In this document: piece by piece, positions 1 to 8,626 of the stretch
How positions within the stretch are numbered: position 1 is the first letter of the stretch
Layout: each line of letters opens with the position of its first letter
NCBI GenBank assembly: GCA_900470775.1
Contig: UCBZ01000049.1
Span: 43,260 to 107,259, forward strand
Direction: 5' to 3'
DNA from: Hyphomicrobiales bacterium
GTDB taxonomy: Bacteria; Pseudomonadota; Alphaproteobacteria; Rhizobiales; Beijerinckiaceae
DNA: 64,000 nucleotides
Made by a program: the position numbers and the translations under genes
Notes under the pieces: generated by a model
What the model saw: the letters and a program-made list of their open reading frames with translations, nothing else
The model's database searches: none
What the model was told of the DNA's origin: nothing

Positions 1-1414
1 CGAGCACGGCGGCGGCGACGGGACCGATCGCACCGCGCCAGCGCTGCAAGACCAGGACGATCGCTGCGGCAGCGGCAAACCAGCCGAGCGCCAGCGCGAC
101 CGGCTTCCAGGCGTCGCCGAGATGGCCCTCGCCGCGCGACACCACCAGTGCGAGCGCCGCCAGCACCAGCACCGACACGCCGCCGATAGCGAGATCGCGC
201 CGATAGGAGATGCCAGGCGCGGCGGTCAGGAGGCGATGCAGCACATAGCCGGACAGGAGCGCGCCGAGCGCCCCGACGAGGAAGGTCGCATCGGCCGGGC
301 GCCTGAACACCTTGACGCCGGGCAGGTAGTCATAGGCGAGGTCGAAGAGCGGCGTGTAGCGGCCGAGCGCGAACAGCACCATGACGCCGAACAGCACCGT
401 GAGCGGCCGCACGGCCCTGTCGAAGAGCCAGCCGCGCGTCAGGCCGGGCGCGATCATCAGCAGCAGCGGCAGAGCGCCGAAATAGACCTGCCCCATGTTC
501 TGCGACAGGAACAGTTCCTTAGCCCAGTTCGGATTGTTGTACGGCCCCCAGAAATCGACCTTGGGGTCCTGCGCGCCGAAGAGATCGCCGAAGAAGGCGG
601 TCAACAGCGAGGCCGGATGCAGCGAGCCGCGGCCGGCTTCCACCAGATCGATCGCGGGGCGCGTCGTCGCCTCGGCGAAGAGCCAGGTCCAGAGCAGCGG
701 CATGGCGATGGTGGCGGCGCCCGCGACGCTGGCCACGCCGATCGCCGGCAGGCTGGCGCGCATCGAAGCCCAGCCACCCGAGAACCAGTGCGCAACGACC
801 ATGCCGATCAGGATATAGGCGCCGAGCAGCGCGACCTGGTCGGGCTCCAGCACCATCAGCCCGGCGGCGAGGCCGGCGAAGGCACCCGTCAGCAGCGAGG
901 AGCGCTGGAGCATGCGGGCCGTCAGCCAGAAGGCGATGGCGAAGAAGGCGAGGCTGGCGATCTGGCCGACATGCTGAACGCGCCAGGCGGCCGAGGCGCC
1001 GAAGGCGAAGACGACGGCCGCCATCAGGCCGCCGGCCGGATGCCAGTTGCGGTCGCGGAAAAACATCATCAGCGCGAGCCCGCCCGCCAGCAGATGCGCC
1101 AGCACATAGGCATCGACCTCGCGGAAGCTCGGTGAGGGCGAGAGCAGCGCAAGGATGATCGCGGGCGAGAAGATCAGCGACTGCGGATCGGCGACCTGGG
1201 GCGAGCCGCCGAAGACGTTATGCGTCCAGAACGGCGACTGCCCCGAGTGCAGCGCCTGCGCCAGGAACTGGATCTGCGCCTGGAAATGCGCCTTGGCGTC
1301 GAACGGGATGGTGACCGCGCCCGACAGCCAGGGCCAGCACAGCACTGACCAGACAACAAGAAATCCCGCGGCCGCCAGCGGATAGCCGGCGCCCTTCTTC
1401 AGAAACCTGTTCAA
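1..1414 (-). CDS. Polytopic membrane protein, GT-C/YfhO-like, C-terminus beyond the window
   Basis: The reading frame is open from its start to the left edge, so the 3' end is missing. The translation (about 471 residues seen) is a chain of hydrophobic helices separated by short loops. An early periplasmic-type loop reads AKAHFQAQIQFLAQALHSG, followed by FWTHNVFGGSPQVADPQS. This layout, an N-terminal helix and then an acidic/aromatic loop with a GG-P motif, resembles GT-C-fold glycosyltransferases and YfhO-type membrane proteins. A substrate cannot be read from it. There is no ATG start. I took TTG at 1414 (LNRFLKKG). TTG at 1441, which has a better-spaced GGAG, is the alternative and would add nine residues. 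It runs in the same direction as puuD, 181 bases beyond the end of that gene. Confidence 0.6.
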   Translation of the reverse strand, partial: MNRFLKKGAGYPLAAAGFLVVWSVLCWPWLSGAVTIPFDAKAHFQAQIQFLAQALHSGQSPFWTHNVFGGSPQVADPQSLIFSPAIILALLSPSPSFREVDAYVLAHLLAGGLALMMFFRDRNWHPAGGLMAAVVFAFGASAAWRVQHVGQIASLAFFAIAFWLTARMLQRSSLLTGAFAGLAAGLMVLEPDQVALLGAYILIGMVVAHWFSGGWASMRASLPAIGVASVAGAATIAMPLLWTWLFAEATTRPAIDLVEAGRGSLHPASLLTAFFGDLFGAQDPKVDFWGPYNNPNWAKELFLSQNMGQVYFGALPLLLMIAPGLTRGWLFDRAVRPLTVLFGVMVLFALGRYTPLFDLAYDYLPGVKVFRRPADATFLVGALGALLSGYVLHRLLTAAPGISYRRDLAIGGVSVLVLAALALVVSRGEGHLGDAWKPVALALGWFAAAAAIVLVLQRWRGAIGPVAAAVL

Positions 1415-1595
1415 GCGGACCCCCCGGTCCCCTTCAGCCAATGGACGTCTCCGGTGTCGGAGGCAGCCTCCACCCTGTCGTTGACGCGACCATGCCAAGC
1501 GTCATGTGAACTGAAACTGAATGACGCGGCGCACGGGACCGCGCTTGAGGAAACAGCGTCAAGGCTTTGTTGCGGGGATCGTCGACCGGCGCGGG

Positions 1596-2846
1596 CTATC
1601 GCGCCTGCGCCAGCCAGGCCGCCAGCACCCGGCGCTCGTCTGGCGTCATGCCCGAGAGATTGTTGGGCGGCATCGCATGCGTCATCACTGCCTGGACGCG
1701 GATCGCGCGGGCATGGGCTGCGATCGTCTCCGGCTCGTGCAGCAGCACGCCCTTGGGCGGGATTTGGATGCCCGGCCAGGACGGCTCGGGCGCATGGCAC
1801 ATGGCGCAACGCCCGGCGACGATGGTGGCGACCTCGGCAGGCGGCAGGCTCGTTCCCGCGAGCAGGACCGGCTTCGGCCAAGGCAGGGGTGCCAGACCCA
1901 GCCGCTCGCGACCGCCGGGCGAAGACGCCATCGCGACCCAGAAGGCCAGCCACAGCGCCACCAGCGCCACCGCCCAGGTCCACCACGGCGATTTCGCGTG
2001 ATCGGCATGGCGGACATTGAAGAAGTGCCGGATCAGCGCGCCCGCCACGATGATCAGCGCCACCAGCGCCGGGATCACCGCCGAATTGGCATAGGTGACC
2101 GGATAGTGGTTCGACAGCATCAGGAACAGCACCGGCAGGGTGATGTAGTTGTTGTGCATCGACCGCTGTTTGGCGGATTTACCGTATTTCGGGTCAGGCT
2201 TTTCGCCCGCCGTCAGCGCCGCGATGACCTTCCGCTGCCCCGGCATGATGTTGAAGAAGACATTGGCGGTCATAATCGTTGCCATCAGCGCGCCGGTGTG
2301 TATCAGCGCGCCACGCCCAGAAAACACCGAGGCAAAGGCCCAGCTCGCCGCCACGACATAGGAAAAGCCGAGCAGACCCAGCACGACGTCGTTCTTGGCC
2401 AGCGGCGAGCGGCAGAGCCAGTCATAGAACAGCCAACCCAGGACCAGCGCCGCGATGCCGATCGCGCCTGCCGCCAGCGGCGACAGCGCCATCACCGCCG
2501 GGTCGATCAGATAGAGCTCCGACTGGGCGTAGTAGACCCAGACCAGCAGGAAGAAGCCGGAGATCCAGGTCCAGTAGGCCTGCCATTTGTGCCAGGTCAG
2601 CTCGGCCGGCATCACCGCAGGCGCGACCAGATATTTCCGCATCTCGTAGAAGCCGCCGCCATGGACCTGCCAGGCAAGATATTGGCTGGGAACTCCGCCC
2701 TCGCCCCTGGGGATGTCGGTGGCGGGCCGCAGGCTGGCATCGAGATGGATGAAGAAGAAGGACGAGCCGATCCAGGCGATCGCGGTGATCACATGCAGCC
2801 AGCGCAGCAGCATGCCGCCCCATTCCATCAGATAGGCGTCGAGCAT
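1596..2846 (-). CDS. puuD: Membrane urate hydroxylase with C-terminal cytochrome c domain
   Basis: PuuD oxidises urate to 5-hydroxyisourate in the membrane and passes electrons to a fused cytochrome c instead of to oxygen. The 416-residue protein starts MLDAYLMEWGGMLLRWLHV. It has about eight hydrophobic helices over residues 1-310 with conserved His-rich helix ends (WLHVITAIAWIG, SMHNNYITLPV). A periplasmic domain follows with one haem c site, CAMCH, near residue 347, and a downstream Met-rich loop (HAMPPNN) that suits an axial Met. I chose ATG 2846 over an upstream in-frame extension because it has a GGAG six bases upstream and matches the family N-terminus. It is divergent from uraH (149 bases between starts), so one control region probably serves both halves of the urate pathway. 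Confidence 0.93.
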   Translation of the reverse strand: MLDAYLMEWGGMLLRWLHVITAIAWIGSSFFFIHLDASLRPATDIPRGEGGVPSQYLAWQVHGGGFYEMRKYLVAPAVMPAELTWHKWQAYWTWISGFFLLVWVYYAQSELYLIDPAVMALSPLAAGAIGIAALVLGWLFYDWLCRSPLAKNDVVLGLLGFSYVVAASWAFASVFSGRGALIHTGALMATIMTANVFFNIMPGQRKVIAALTAGEKPDPKYGKSAKQRSMHNNYITLPVLFLMLSNHYPVTYANSAVIPALVALIIVAGALIRHFFNVRHADHAKSPWWTWAVALVALWLAFWVAMASSPGGRERLGLAPLPWPKPVLLAGTSLPPAEVATIVAGRCAMCHAPEPSWPGIQIPPKGVLLHEPETIAAHARAIRVQAVMTHAMPPNNLSGMTPDERRVLAAWLAQAR

Positions 2847-2995
2847 CGCGGGCTCCGGTCGGGCGGGGACGACGGCGGTTGGACTTGGTCGCAAGTTTGC
2901 AGGGCAATCCTGCCGGTAGACTTCGCCGCCGGCCAAATTACGGTTGGCGTCACGGAACAGGCAAGCTCCGTTCCGCGACGATGAAAAGGACGGCC

Positions 2996-3349
2996 ATGGC
3001 GGGTCTCTCGACACATATCCTCGACACCCATGGCGGCGTGCCGGCCGGCGGCGTCACGATTACGCTGCGGCGCATCGTCGATGGCATCGGTGAGACGCTG
3101 GTCGAGACCGTGACCAACGCCGACGGACGCACCGACGCACCGCTGCTGCTCCCGGAGGCGACAAAACCCGGCATCTACGAGATCGACTTCGCCATCGGCC
3201 CGTATTTCCGCGCACGCGGCGTCGAGCTGCCGGAGCCCGCCTTCCTCGACGTCGTCACGGTGCGCTTCGGCATCTCGGACACGGCCCGGCACTACCATGT
3301 CCCGCTCAACTGCTCGCCCTATGGCTACACGACCTATCGCGGGAGTTGA
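2996..3349 (+). CDS. uraH: 5-hydroxyisourate hydrolase (transthyretin-like)
   Basis: Hydrolyses 5-hydroxyisourate, the PuuD product, to OHCU. The 117-residue protein opens MAGLSTHILDTHGGVPAGG, containing the conserved active-site His of the LSTHxLD motif. It ends with the diagnostic C-terminal tetrapeptide YRGS. HYHVPLNCSPYGYTTYRGS supplies the second His and the substrate-binding residues. Length matches the family (about 110-120). ATG 2996 is preferred to ATG 2981 because AAGGA lies five bases before it. It is followed 102 bases later by the puuE-uraD fusion gene, with a short palindromic repeat between them. Confidence 0.95.
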   Translation: MAGLSTHILDTHGGVPAGGVTITLRRIVDGIGETLVETVTNADGRTDAPLLLPEATKPGIYEIDFAIGPYFRARGVELPEPAFLDVVTVRFGISDTARHYHVPLNCSPYGYTTYRGS

Positions 3350-3355
3350 TCCCTC

Positions 3356-3387
3356 CCGTCATTGCTTCGCTCCGCTCGCAATGACGG
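3356..3387. repeat. Short palindromic repeat (CGTCATTGC type)
   Basis: The arms CCGTCATTGC and GCAATGACGG are perfect inverted repeats around a GC-rich centre containing TCGCTCCGCTCG. This is the shortest member of a family found seven times in the window, all with CGTCAT...ATGACG ends. It lies just after uraH. Confidence 0.75.
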
Positions 3388-3451
3388 AAGACGCCTTGCC
3401 TTTCAGTTACTGACCACTCCTGCCTGCATCAATCTGCGAGCGCCGCACGCC

Positions 3452-4870
3452 ATGACCGACACGACCTATCCCCGCGATCTCGCCGGCTATGGCCGCGACG
3501 CGCCCCATCCGCATTGGCCGGGCAAGGCCCGCATCGCCGTGCAGTTCGTCGTCAATTACGAGGAGGGCGGAGAGAACAACATCCTGCATGGCGACGCCGC
3601 CTCGGAGGCCTTCCTCTCCGAGATCCTCGGCGCCGCGCCCTGGCCCGGCCAGCGCCATATGAACATGGAATCGATCTACGAATATGGCTCCCGCGCCGGC
3701 TATTGGCGGCTCTGGCGGATGTTCACTGAGCGCAAGATGGCGGTCACGGTCTTCGCCGTCGCGAGCGCCTTGCAGCGCTACCCCGAGATCGCCGCCTCGA
3801 TGCAGGAGGCCGGCTGGGAGATCGCCAGCCACGGCCTGAAATGGATCGACTATCGCGACATCCCCGCCGAGCGCGAGGCCGCCGACATCGCCGAAGCCGT
3901 CCGCATCCAGCACGAATTGACCGGCGAGCGTCCGCTCGGCTTCTACCAGGGCCGCAGCTCCGAGCGCACCACGCCGCTGATGATGGCGGAAGGCGGCTTC
4001 CTCTACAGCGCCGACAGCTATGCCGACGAGTTGCCCTATTGGCTGGCCGGGCCGAAGGGGCCGCAGCTCAGCGTCCCCTACACGCTTGACGCCAACGACA
4101 TGCGCTTCGCCACCCCGCAGGGCTTCAACAGCGGCGACCAGTTCTTCGCCTATCTGCGGGATAGCTTCGACACGCTCTATGCCGAAGGCGAGACCGCGCC
4201 CAAGATGATGTCGATCGGCCTGCATTGCCGCCTCGTCGGGAGGCCGGGCCGGGCATTGGCGCTGGCGCGCTTCCTTGATCATGTCCAGAGCCATGAGAAT
4301 GTCTGGGTCGCGACCCGGCTCGACATCGCCCGCCACTGGATCCGGCATCATCCCCCGGCCGGAGGCTACCGCCCCTCGGCCGTGCCCAAGGGCCTCTTCG
4401 TTGAGGTCTTCGGCCGGATCTGGGAGAACGCACCTTGGGTCGCGGAAGCGACTTACGATGCCGGACTCAGCACCGCCCATGACGATGCCGCCACGCTCCA
4501 CGCCACGATGGTCAAGGTCATGCGCGCCAATACGCGCGAGCGCTTGCAGGCCCTGCTACTCGGCCACCCCGACCTCGCCGGCAAGCTCGCCGCCGCCGGC
4601 GAGATGACGGAGGAATCGGTCGGCGAGCAGGCCTCGGCCGGGCTCGACCGGCTGACGTCGGACGAGCGCGTCCGCTTCACCGCGCTGAACGAGGCCTACA
4701 AGGCCCGCTTCGGCATCCCCTTCATCATGGCGGTGGCCGGCGCCACCAAGGAGGCGATCCTCGAGGCTTTCGAGACGCGCCTCAAGAGCACGCCGGAGGT
4801 CGAGTTCGAAACCGCCCTGGGGCAGGTCGAGACAATCTCGCTGCTGCGGCTGAAGGAGATCATGCGGTAA
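3452..4870 (+). CDS. puuE: Bifunctional allantoinase (PuuE) / OHCU decarboxylase (UraD) fusion
   Basis: Residues 1 to about 305 are a polysaccharide-deacetylase-type allantoinase: MTDTTYPRDLAGYGRDAPHP at the start, then QFVVNYEEGGE, the HMNMESIYEYGSRAG segment, and GWEIASHGLKWIDY. From about residue 310 the protein becomes an OHCU decarboxylase-like domain, with EESVGEQASAGLDRL, FTALNEAYKARFGIPFIMAV and a final ETISLLRLKEIM. The single chain would turn OHCU into S-allantoin and then open the allantoin ring. Such fusions are known in proteobacteria. Total length is 472 residues, against about 300 for PuuE alone. ATG 3452 matches the PuuE N-terminus; upstream in-frame codons read into the repeat and were rejected. 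Confidence 0.92.
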   Translation: MTDTTYPRDLAGYGRDAPHPHWPGKARIAVQFVVNYEEGGENNILHGDAASEAFLSEILGAAPWPGQRHMNMESIYEYGSRAGYWRLWRMFTERKMAVTVFAVASALQRYPEIAASMQEAGWEIASHGLKWIDYRDIPAEREAADIAEAVRIQHELTGERPLGFYQGRSSERTTPLMMAEGGFLYSADSYADELPYWLAGPKGPQLSVPYTLDANDMRFATPQGFNSGDQFFAYLRDSFDTLYAEGETAPKMMSIGLHCRLVGRPGRALALARFLDHVQSHENVWVATRLDIARHWIRHHPPAGGYRPSAVPKGLFVEVFGRIWENAPWVAEATYDAGLSTAHDDAATLHATMVKVMRANTRERLQALLLGHPDLAGKLAAAGEMTEESVGEQASAGLDRLTSDERVRFTALNEAYKARFGIPFIMAVAGATKEAILEAFETRLKSTPEVEFETALGQVETISLLRLKEIMR

Positions 4871-4881
4871 CTCCGCCGCGT

Positions 4882-4912
4882 GGAACCCCTCTCCTGTAAG
4901 GAGAGGGTTCCC
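4882..4912. terminator. Bidirectional hairpin between convergent genes
   Basis: The arms GGAACCCCTCTCCT and AGGAGAGGGTTCC pair over 13 bases with a one-base bulge and a three-base loop (GTA). The hairpin sits between the stop codons of puuE and the SDR gene. There is no long T-run, so it may be a repeat element that doubles as a terminator. Confidence 0.5.
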
Positions 4913-4922
4913 CGCGCTCTTC

Positions 4923-5684
4923 CTACAACCCGCTCACCAGATGCCCGCCATCCACCGCCACCACCGCCCCGCTCATGAAGCGCGAGGCGTCCGCGCAGAG
5001 TAGCAGGAACGGCCCGTCGAGATCGGCCAGATCGGCCGCCCGCCGCATCGGGATGCGCGCGATCAGCGCCTTGCCGGCGTCGGTGGCGAAGAAGTCGCGG
5101 TTGAGGTCGGTGATGACATAGCCGGGCGCCAGCGCGTTGACCCGGACCTTGTGCCGCGCCCATTCCAGCGCCAGCGCCTTTGTCATCTGGATCAGCCCGG
5201 CCTTGGCCACCGCATAGGGGGCCACCGAAGCCGCGACCCGTTCGCCCAGGATCGAGGCGATGTTGACGATCGCCCCGCCCTCCTCCTGCTGGCTCATGAT
5301 CAGCGCCGCGGCTTGCGCCGCGAAGAAGCAGCCCTTCAGATTGACGTCGAGATGGGCGTCCCATTGCGCCTCGTCGAGATCGAGCGCACGCACCGTCTCG
5401 ACAACGCCGGCATTGTTGACCAGCACGTCGAGCCCTCCGAGTGCAGCCCGCGCCTCATCCAGCCCAACCCCGATCGCCTCGACCGAGGCGACATCGAGCA
5501 CCACGGGGGTGACCTTGCCCAGCAACGTGGCGCAGTCCTCGGCCAGCGCCACCAGCCGATCGTATCGCCGCGCGGCAGCCGCGACATGCGCGCCATGGCC
5601 CGCCAGCAGCCGGACGAAATGCGCACCCAGCCCCGACGACGCGCCGGTGACCAGCACGCGCTTGCCCCTCAGATCCTCGAACAT
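4923..5684 (-). CDS. SDR-family NAD(P)-dependent oxidoreductase
   Basis: Classical short-chain dehydrogenase of 253 residues. The Rossmann cofactor motif TGASSGLG is at about residues 13-20, NNAG at about 85, and the active-site Tyr/Lys pair is in PYAVAKAG at about residue 155. The C-terminus ends DGGHLVSGL as in 3-oxoacyl-reductase-like members. The substrate cannot be inferred. It converges on puuE, so a shared role with urate breakdown is not indicated. ATG 5684 was chosen because a GAGGG lies before it. A GTG 39 bases further upstream would add 13 residues unlike the family. Confidence 0.88.
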   Translation of the reverse strand: MFEDLRGKRVLVTGASSGLGAHFVRLLAGHGAHVAAAARRYDRLVALAEDCATLLGKVTPVVLDVASVEAIGVGLDEARAALGGLDVLVNNAGVVETVRALDLDEAQWDAHLDVNLKGCFFAAQAAALIMSQQEEGGAIVNIASILGERVAASVAPYAVAKAGLIQMTKALALEWARHKVRVNALAPGYVITDLNRDFFATDAGKALIARIPMRRAADLADLDGPFLLLCADASRFMSGAVVAVDGGHLVSGL

Positions 5685-5828
5685 GATGCCCTCGCGTGCT
5701 TCCGCCGGAAGGGACACTGGCACTGCATGCAGGTCAACCGACCGGCCTGGTGATTGCCGGGACCGTCAGCCGGTGCGGAACATTCCCGTGACGGCCGGCG
5801 TTCCCAACCGATACGGATGGAGGGAATC

Positions 5829-6008
5829 ATGTTTCGCATTCTGCTGGTGCTCGCGGTGATCGCGATCGGCTATGACGCCATCGTCCATCAAGGCCTCTAC
5901 ACCCGCAACGTCTGGACCAGCGTCGTCGGATTCACCGATTCCGCCGTGACCGGCGCCAAGCAGCTCGGGCAGAACGCCCGCGAGGAAACCGGGACAGTCA
6001 AGCAGTAA
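5829..6008 (+). CDS. Small single-pass membrane protein
   Basis: A 59-residue protein with a hydrophobic N-terminal helix (MFRILLVLAVIAIGYDAIV) and a polar tail ending EETGTVKQ. A strong GGAGGGAATC ribosome binding site precedes the ATG. I do not recognise a family. It stands alone between the divergent SDR gene and glgP. Confidence 0.72.
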   Translation: MFRILLVLAVIAIGYDAIVHQGLYTRNVWTSVVGFTDSAVTGAKQLGQNAREETGTVKQ

Positions 6009-6059
6009 AGCCCCGCTGGCGCGAGCCTCGGGCTCGACGTCGCAGCCGAAATCCAGCGC

Positions 6060-6078
6060 ATTGCCGCATTGCGGCAAT
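6060..6078. terminator. Possible weak hairpin after the small membrane protein
   Basis: ATTGCCG and CGGCAAT pair around the five-base loop CATTG and are followed by TTTC. The stem is short and the T-run minimal. It could equally be an operator for glgP, which starts about 70 bases downstream. Confidence 0.3.
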
Positions 6079-6145
6079 TTCGTCTGGACTTGCCAGGGCG
6101 TTGCCTCGACACTCCGCGTCAGCGAAACAGCCGGGATTTTGCCGC

Positions 6146-8620
6146 TTGACCGAGACAGCTTCAGGAACCCAGGCCGGTGTCCATTTCGAGCCGGATGATC
6201 AGGTCGAGCTTCTCAAGGCCGAGATCGTCAGGAAGCTGACCTATTCGCTCGGCAAGAACCCCTCGGTCGCCCAGCCGCATGACTGGCTGACAGCCGGCAT
6301 TCTCGCCGCGCGCGACCATATCATCGACGTCTGGCAGCGCTCGACGCGCGACAGCTATCAGACCGGCCGCAAGCGGGTTTATTACCTCTCGCTCGAATTC
6401 TTGATCGGCCGCTCGCTCGCTGATGCCCTCAGCAATCTCGGCCTCACTGGCCCGATGGCGCAGGCGATGCGCGAGCTCGGCGTCGATCTCTCCGAAATCG
6501 AGACGATCGAGCCCGATGCCGCGCTCGGCAATGGCGGCCTGGGGCGCCTGGCGGCCTGCTATCTCGAAGCCATGGCCTCGACCGGCGTTCCGGCGCTCGG
6601 CTACGGCATCCGCTATGATCACGGCCTGTTCAAGCAGCGCATCGACGGCGGCAAGCAGATCGAGGTGCCCGAAGACTGGCTCTCCTTCCGCAACCCCTGG
6701 GAATTCGAGCGCCGCGAGGCCTCCTACAAGATCGGCTTCGGCGGCGCGGTGACGGCAACAGACAAGCCCGGCGAGGTCTTCTGGGAGCCCGAGGAGTCGG
6801 TTTTCGCCGTCGCCTACGACACCCCGATCATCGGCTGGCGAGGCCGCGACGCCACGACATTGCGGCTCTGGCGCGCCCGGGCGATGCATCCCTTGTCGCT
6901 CGACGCCTTCAACCAGGGCGATCTCGTCGGCGCCGTCGCCGAGCGCAACCGCGCCGAGGCGATCTCGAAGGTTCTCTATCCCAACGATTCGACCCCGACC
7001 GGCCAGGAACTGCGGCTGCGGCAGGAGTTCTTCTTCACCTCGGCCTCGCTCCAGGATCTGGTGCGGCGGCACTACCGCCAGTTCGGCCGGCTCGACAACC
7101 TCGCCGACAAGGTCGCGATCCAGCTCAACGACACCCACCCGTCTCTCGCCGTGGCCGAGTTGATGCGGCTCTTGATCGACCAGCACGGCCTGGCCTGGGA
7201 AGAGGCCTGGGCGATCACCAACGCCACAATCTCCTACACCAACCACACGCTCCTGCCCGAAGCGCTGGAGACCTGGCCGGTCGCGCTGATGGAGCGGCTG
7301 CTGCCGCGCCACATGCAGATCATCTTTGCGATCAACGCCCGCTTCCTCGAGGAGGTCAGGCGCTCCAGCGGCGGCGACACCGTCGATCTCTCGCAGATCT
7401 CGCTGATCGACGAGTCTCACGGCCGGCGCGTGCGCATGGCCCATCTCGCCTTCGTCGGCTCGCATACGGTCAACGGCGTCTCGGCGCTGCATTCCAAGCT
7501 GATGGAGCAGACGGTATTCGCCCCGCTCCATGCCGTCTTCCCCAGCCGCATCACCAATGTCACCAACGGCATCACGCCGCGGCGCTGGCTGTTCGGCGCC
7601 AATCCCGGCCTGACCAAGCAGTTGCAGGAGGTCTGCGGCGACGATCTGACCGATCACATCGGGCAGATCAGCCGACTCGCCGCCCATACCGGCGACAGCG
7701 CGCTGCATGGCCGCCTTGCCGCAATCCGCCGCGAGAACAAGCTCAAGCTGGCCAAGATCATCCGGCAGGACACTGGCGTCACCGTCGACCCCGACGCGCT
7801 GTTCGACGTGCAGATCAAGCGCATCCACGAATACAAGCGCCAGTTGCTCAACATCCTGGAGACGATCGCCCTCTATGACGCGATCCGCTCCGAGCCCTAT
7901 CGCGACTGGGCGCCACGCGTGAAGATCTTCGCCGGCAAGGCCGCCTCGAACTACGGCACCGCCAAGGCGATCATCAACCTGATCAACGACGTCGCGGTCG
8001 TCGTGAACAACGACATCACCACCCGCGACCGGCTGAAAGTGGTGTTCCTGCCGAACTACAATGTCAGCGCCGCCGAGCTCATCATCCCGGCCGCCGACGT
8101 CTCCGAGCAGATCTCGACCGCCGGCATGGAGGCGTCGGGCACCGGCAACATGAAGTTCGCGCTGAATGGCGCGATCACCATCGGCACGCTCGACGGCGCC
8201 AATATCGAGATCGGCGAGCGCGTCGGCGAGGACAATATCGTGATCTTCGGCATGACGGCCGAGGAGGTCGAGGCCGCCAAGCGCAACCCGCGCCCGACCG
8301 ACGAGGTCATCGCCGCGACGCCGCATCTCGAAGGCGTACTCGATGCGGTCGCAGGCGGCGCCTATTCGCCGCGCGAGCGCGACCGCTATCTCGGACTCGT
8401 CAAGAGCTTGCGGGCCAATGACTGGTTCATGGTGCTCAACGATTTCGAGAGCTATCGCCAGGCCCAGCGCCGTATCGACGCGCTCTGGGCCGATCAGGAC
8501 AAATGGTGGCGCATGTCGGTGACCAACACCGCCCATTGCGGCTGGTTCAGCGCCGACCGGGCCATCGGCGAATATGCGCAGCGCATCTGGAACATCCCGA
8601 CGCGCGACGCGAAGGCCTGA
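6146..8620 (+). CDS. glgP: Glycogen/maltodextrin phosphorylase
   Basis: Removes glucose from alpha-1,4-glucan ends as glucose-1-phosphate using pyridoxal phosphate. The 824-residue protein carries the family hallmarks: RVYYLSLEFLIGRSL near residue 80, ALGNGGLGRLAACYLEAMA near 130, and the PLP-site EASGTGNMKFALNGA near 670, with the Schiff-base Lys in NMKF. TTG 6146 (LTETASGTQAG) is chosen since a GGGA lies nine bases before it. An in-frame TTG at 6101 with poor spacing is the alternative. glgX begins six bases after the stop, so the two are probably co-transcribed. Confidence 0.93.
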   Translation: MTETASGTQAGVHFEPDDQVELLKAEIVRKLTYSLGKNPSVAQPHDWLTAGILAARDHIIDVWQRSTRDSYQTGRKRVYYLSLEFLIGRSLADALSNLGLTGPMAQAMRELGVDLSEIETIEPDAALGNGGLGRLAACYLEAMASTGVPALGYGIRYDHGLFKQRIDGGKQIEVPEDWLSFRNPWEFERREASYKIGFGGAVTATDKPGEVFWEPEESVFAVAYDTPIIGWRGRDATTLRLWRARAMHPLSLDAFNQGDLVGAVAERNRAEAISKVLYPNDSTPTGQELRLRQEFFFTSASLQDLVRRHYRQFGRLDNLADKVAIQLNDTHPSLAVAELMRLLIDQHGLAWEEAWAITNATISYTNHTLLPEALETWPVALMERLLPRHMQIIFAINARFLEEVRRSSGGDTVDLSQISLIDESHGRRVRMAHLAFVGSHTVNGVSALHSKLMEQTVFAPLHAVFPSRITNVTNGITPRRWLFGANPGLTKQLQEVCGDDLTDHIGQISRLAAHTGDSALHGRLAAIRRENKLKLAKIIRQDTGVTVDPDALFDVQIKRIHEYKRQLLNILETIALYDAIRSEPYRDWAPRVKIFAGKAASNYGTAKAIINLINDVAVVVNNDITTRDRLKVVFLPNYNVSAAELIIPAADVSEQISTAGMEASGTGNMKFALNGAITIGTLDGANIEIGERVGEDNIVIFGMTAEEVEAAKRNPRPTDEVIAATPHLEGVLDAVAGGAYSPRERDRYLGLVKSLRANDWFMVLNDFESYRQAQRRIDALWADQDKWWRMSVTNTAHCGWFSADRAIGEYAQRIWNIPTRDAKA

Positions 8621-8626
8621 ACGACC

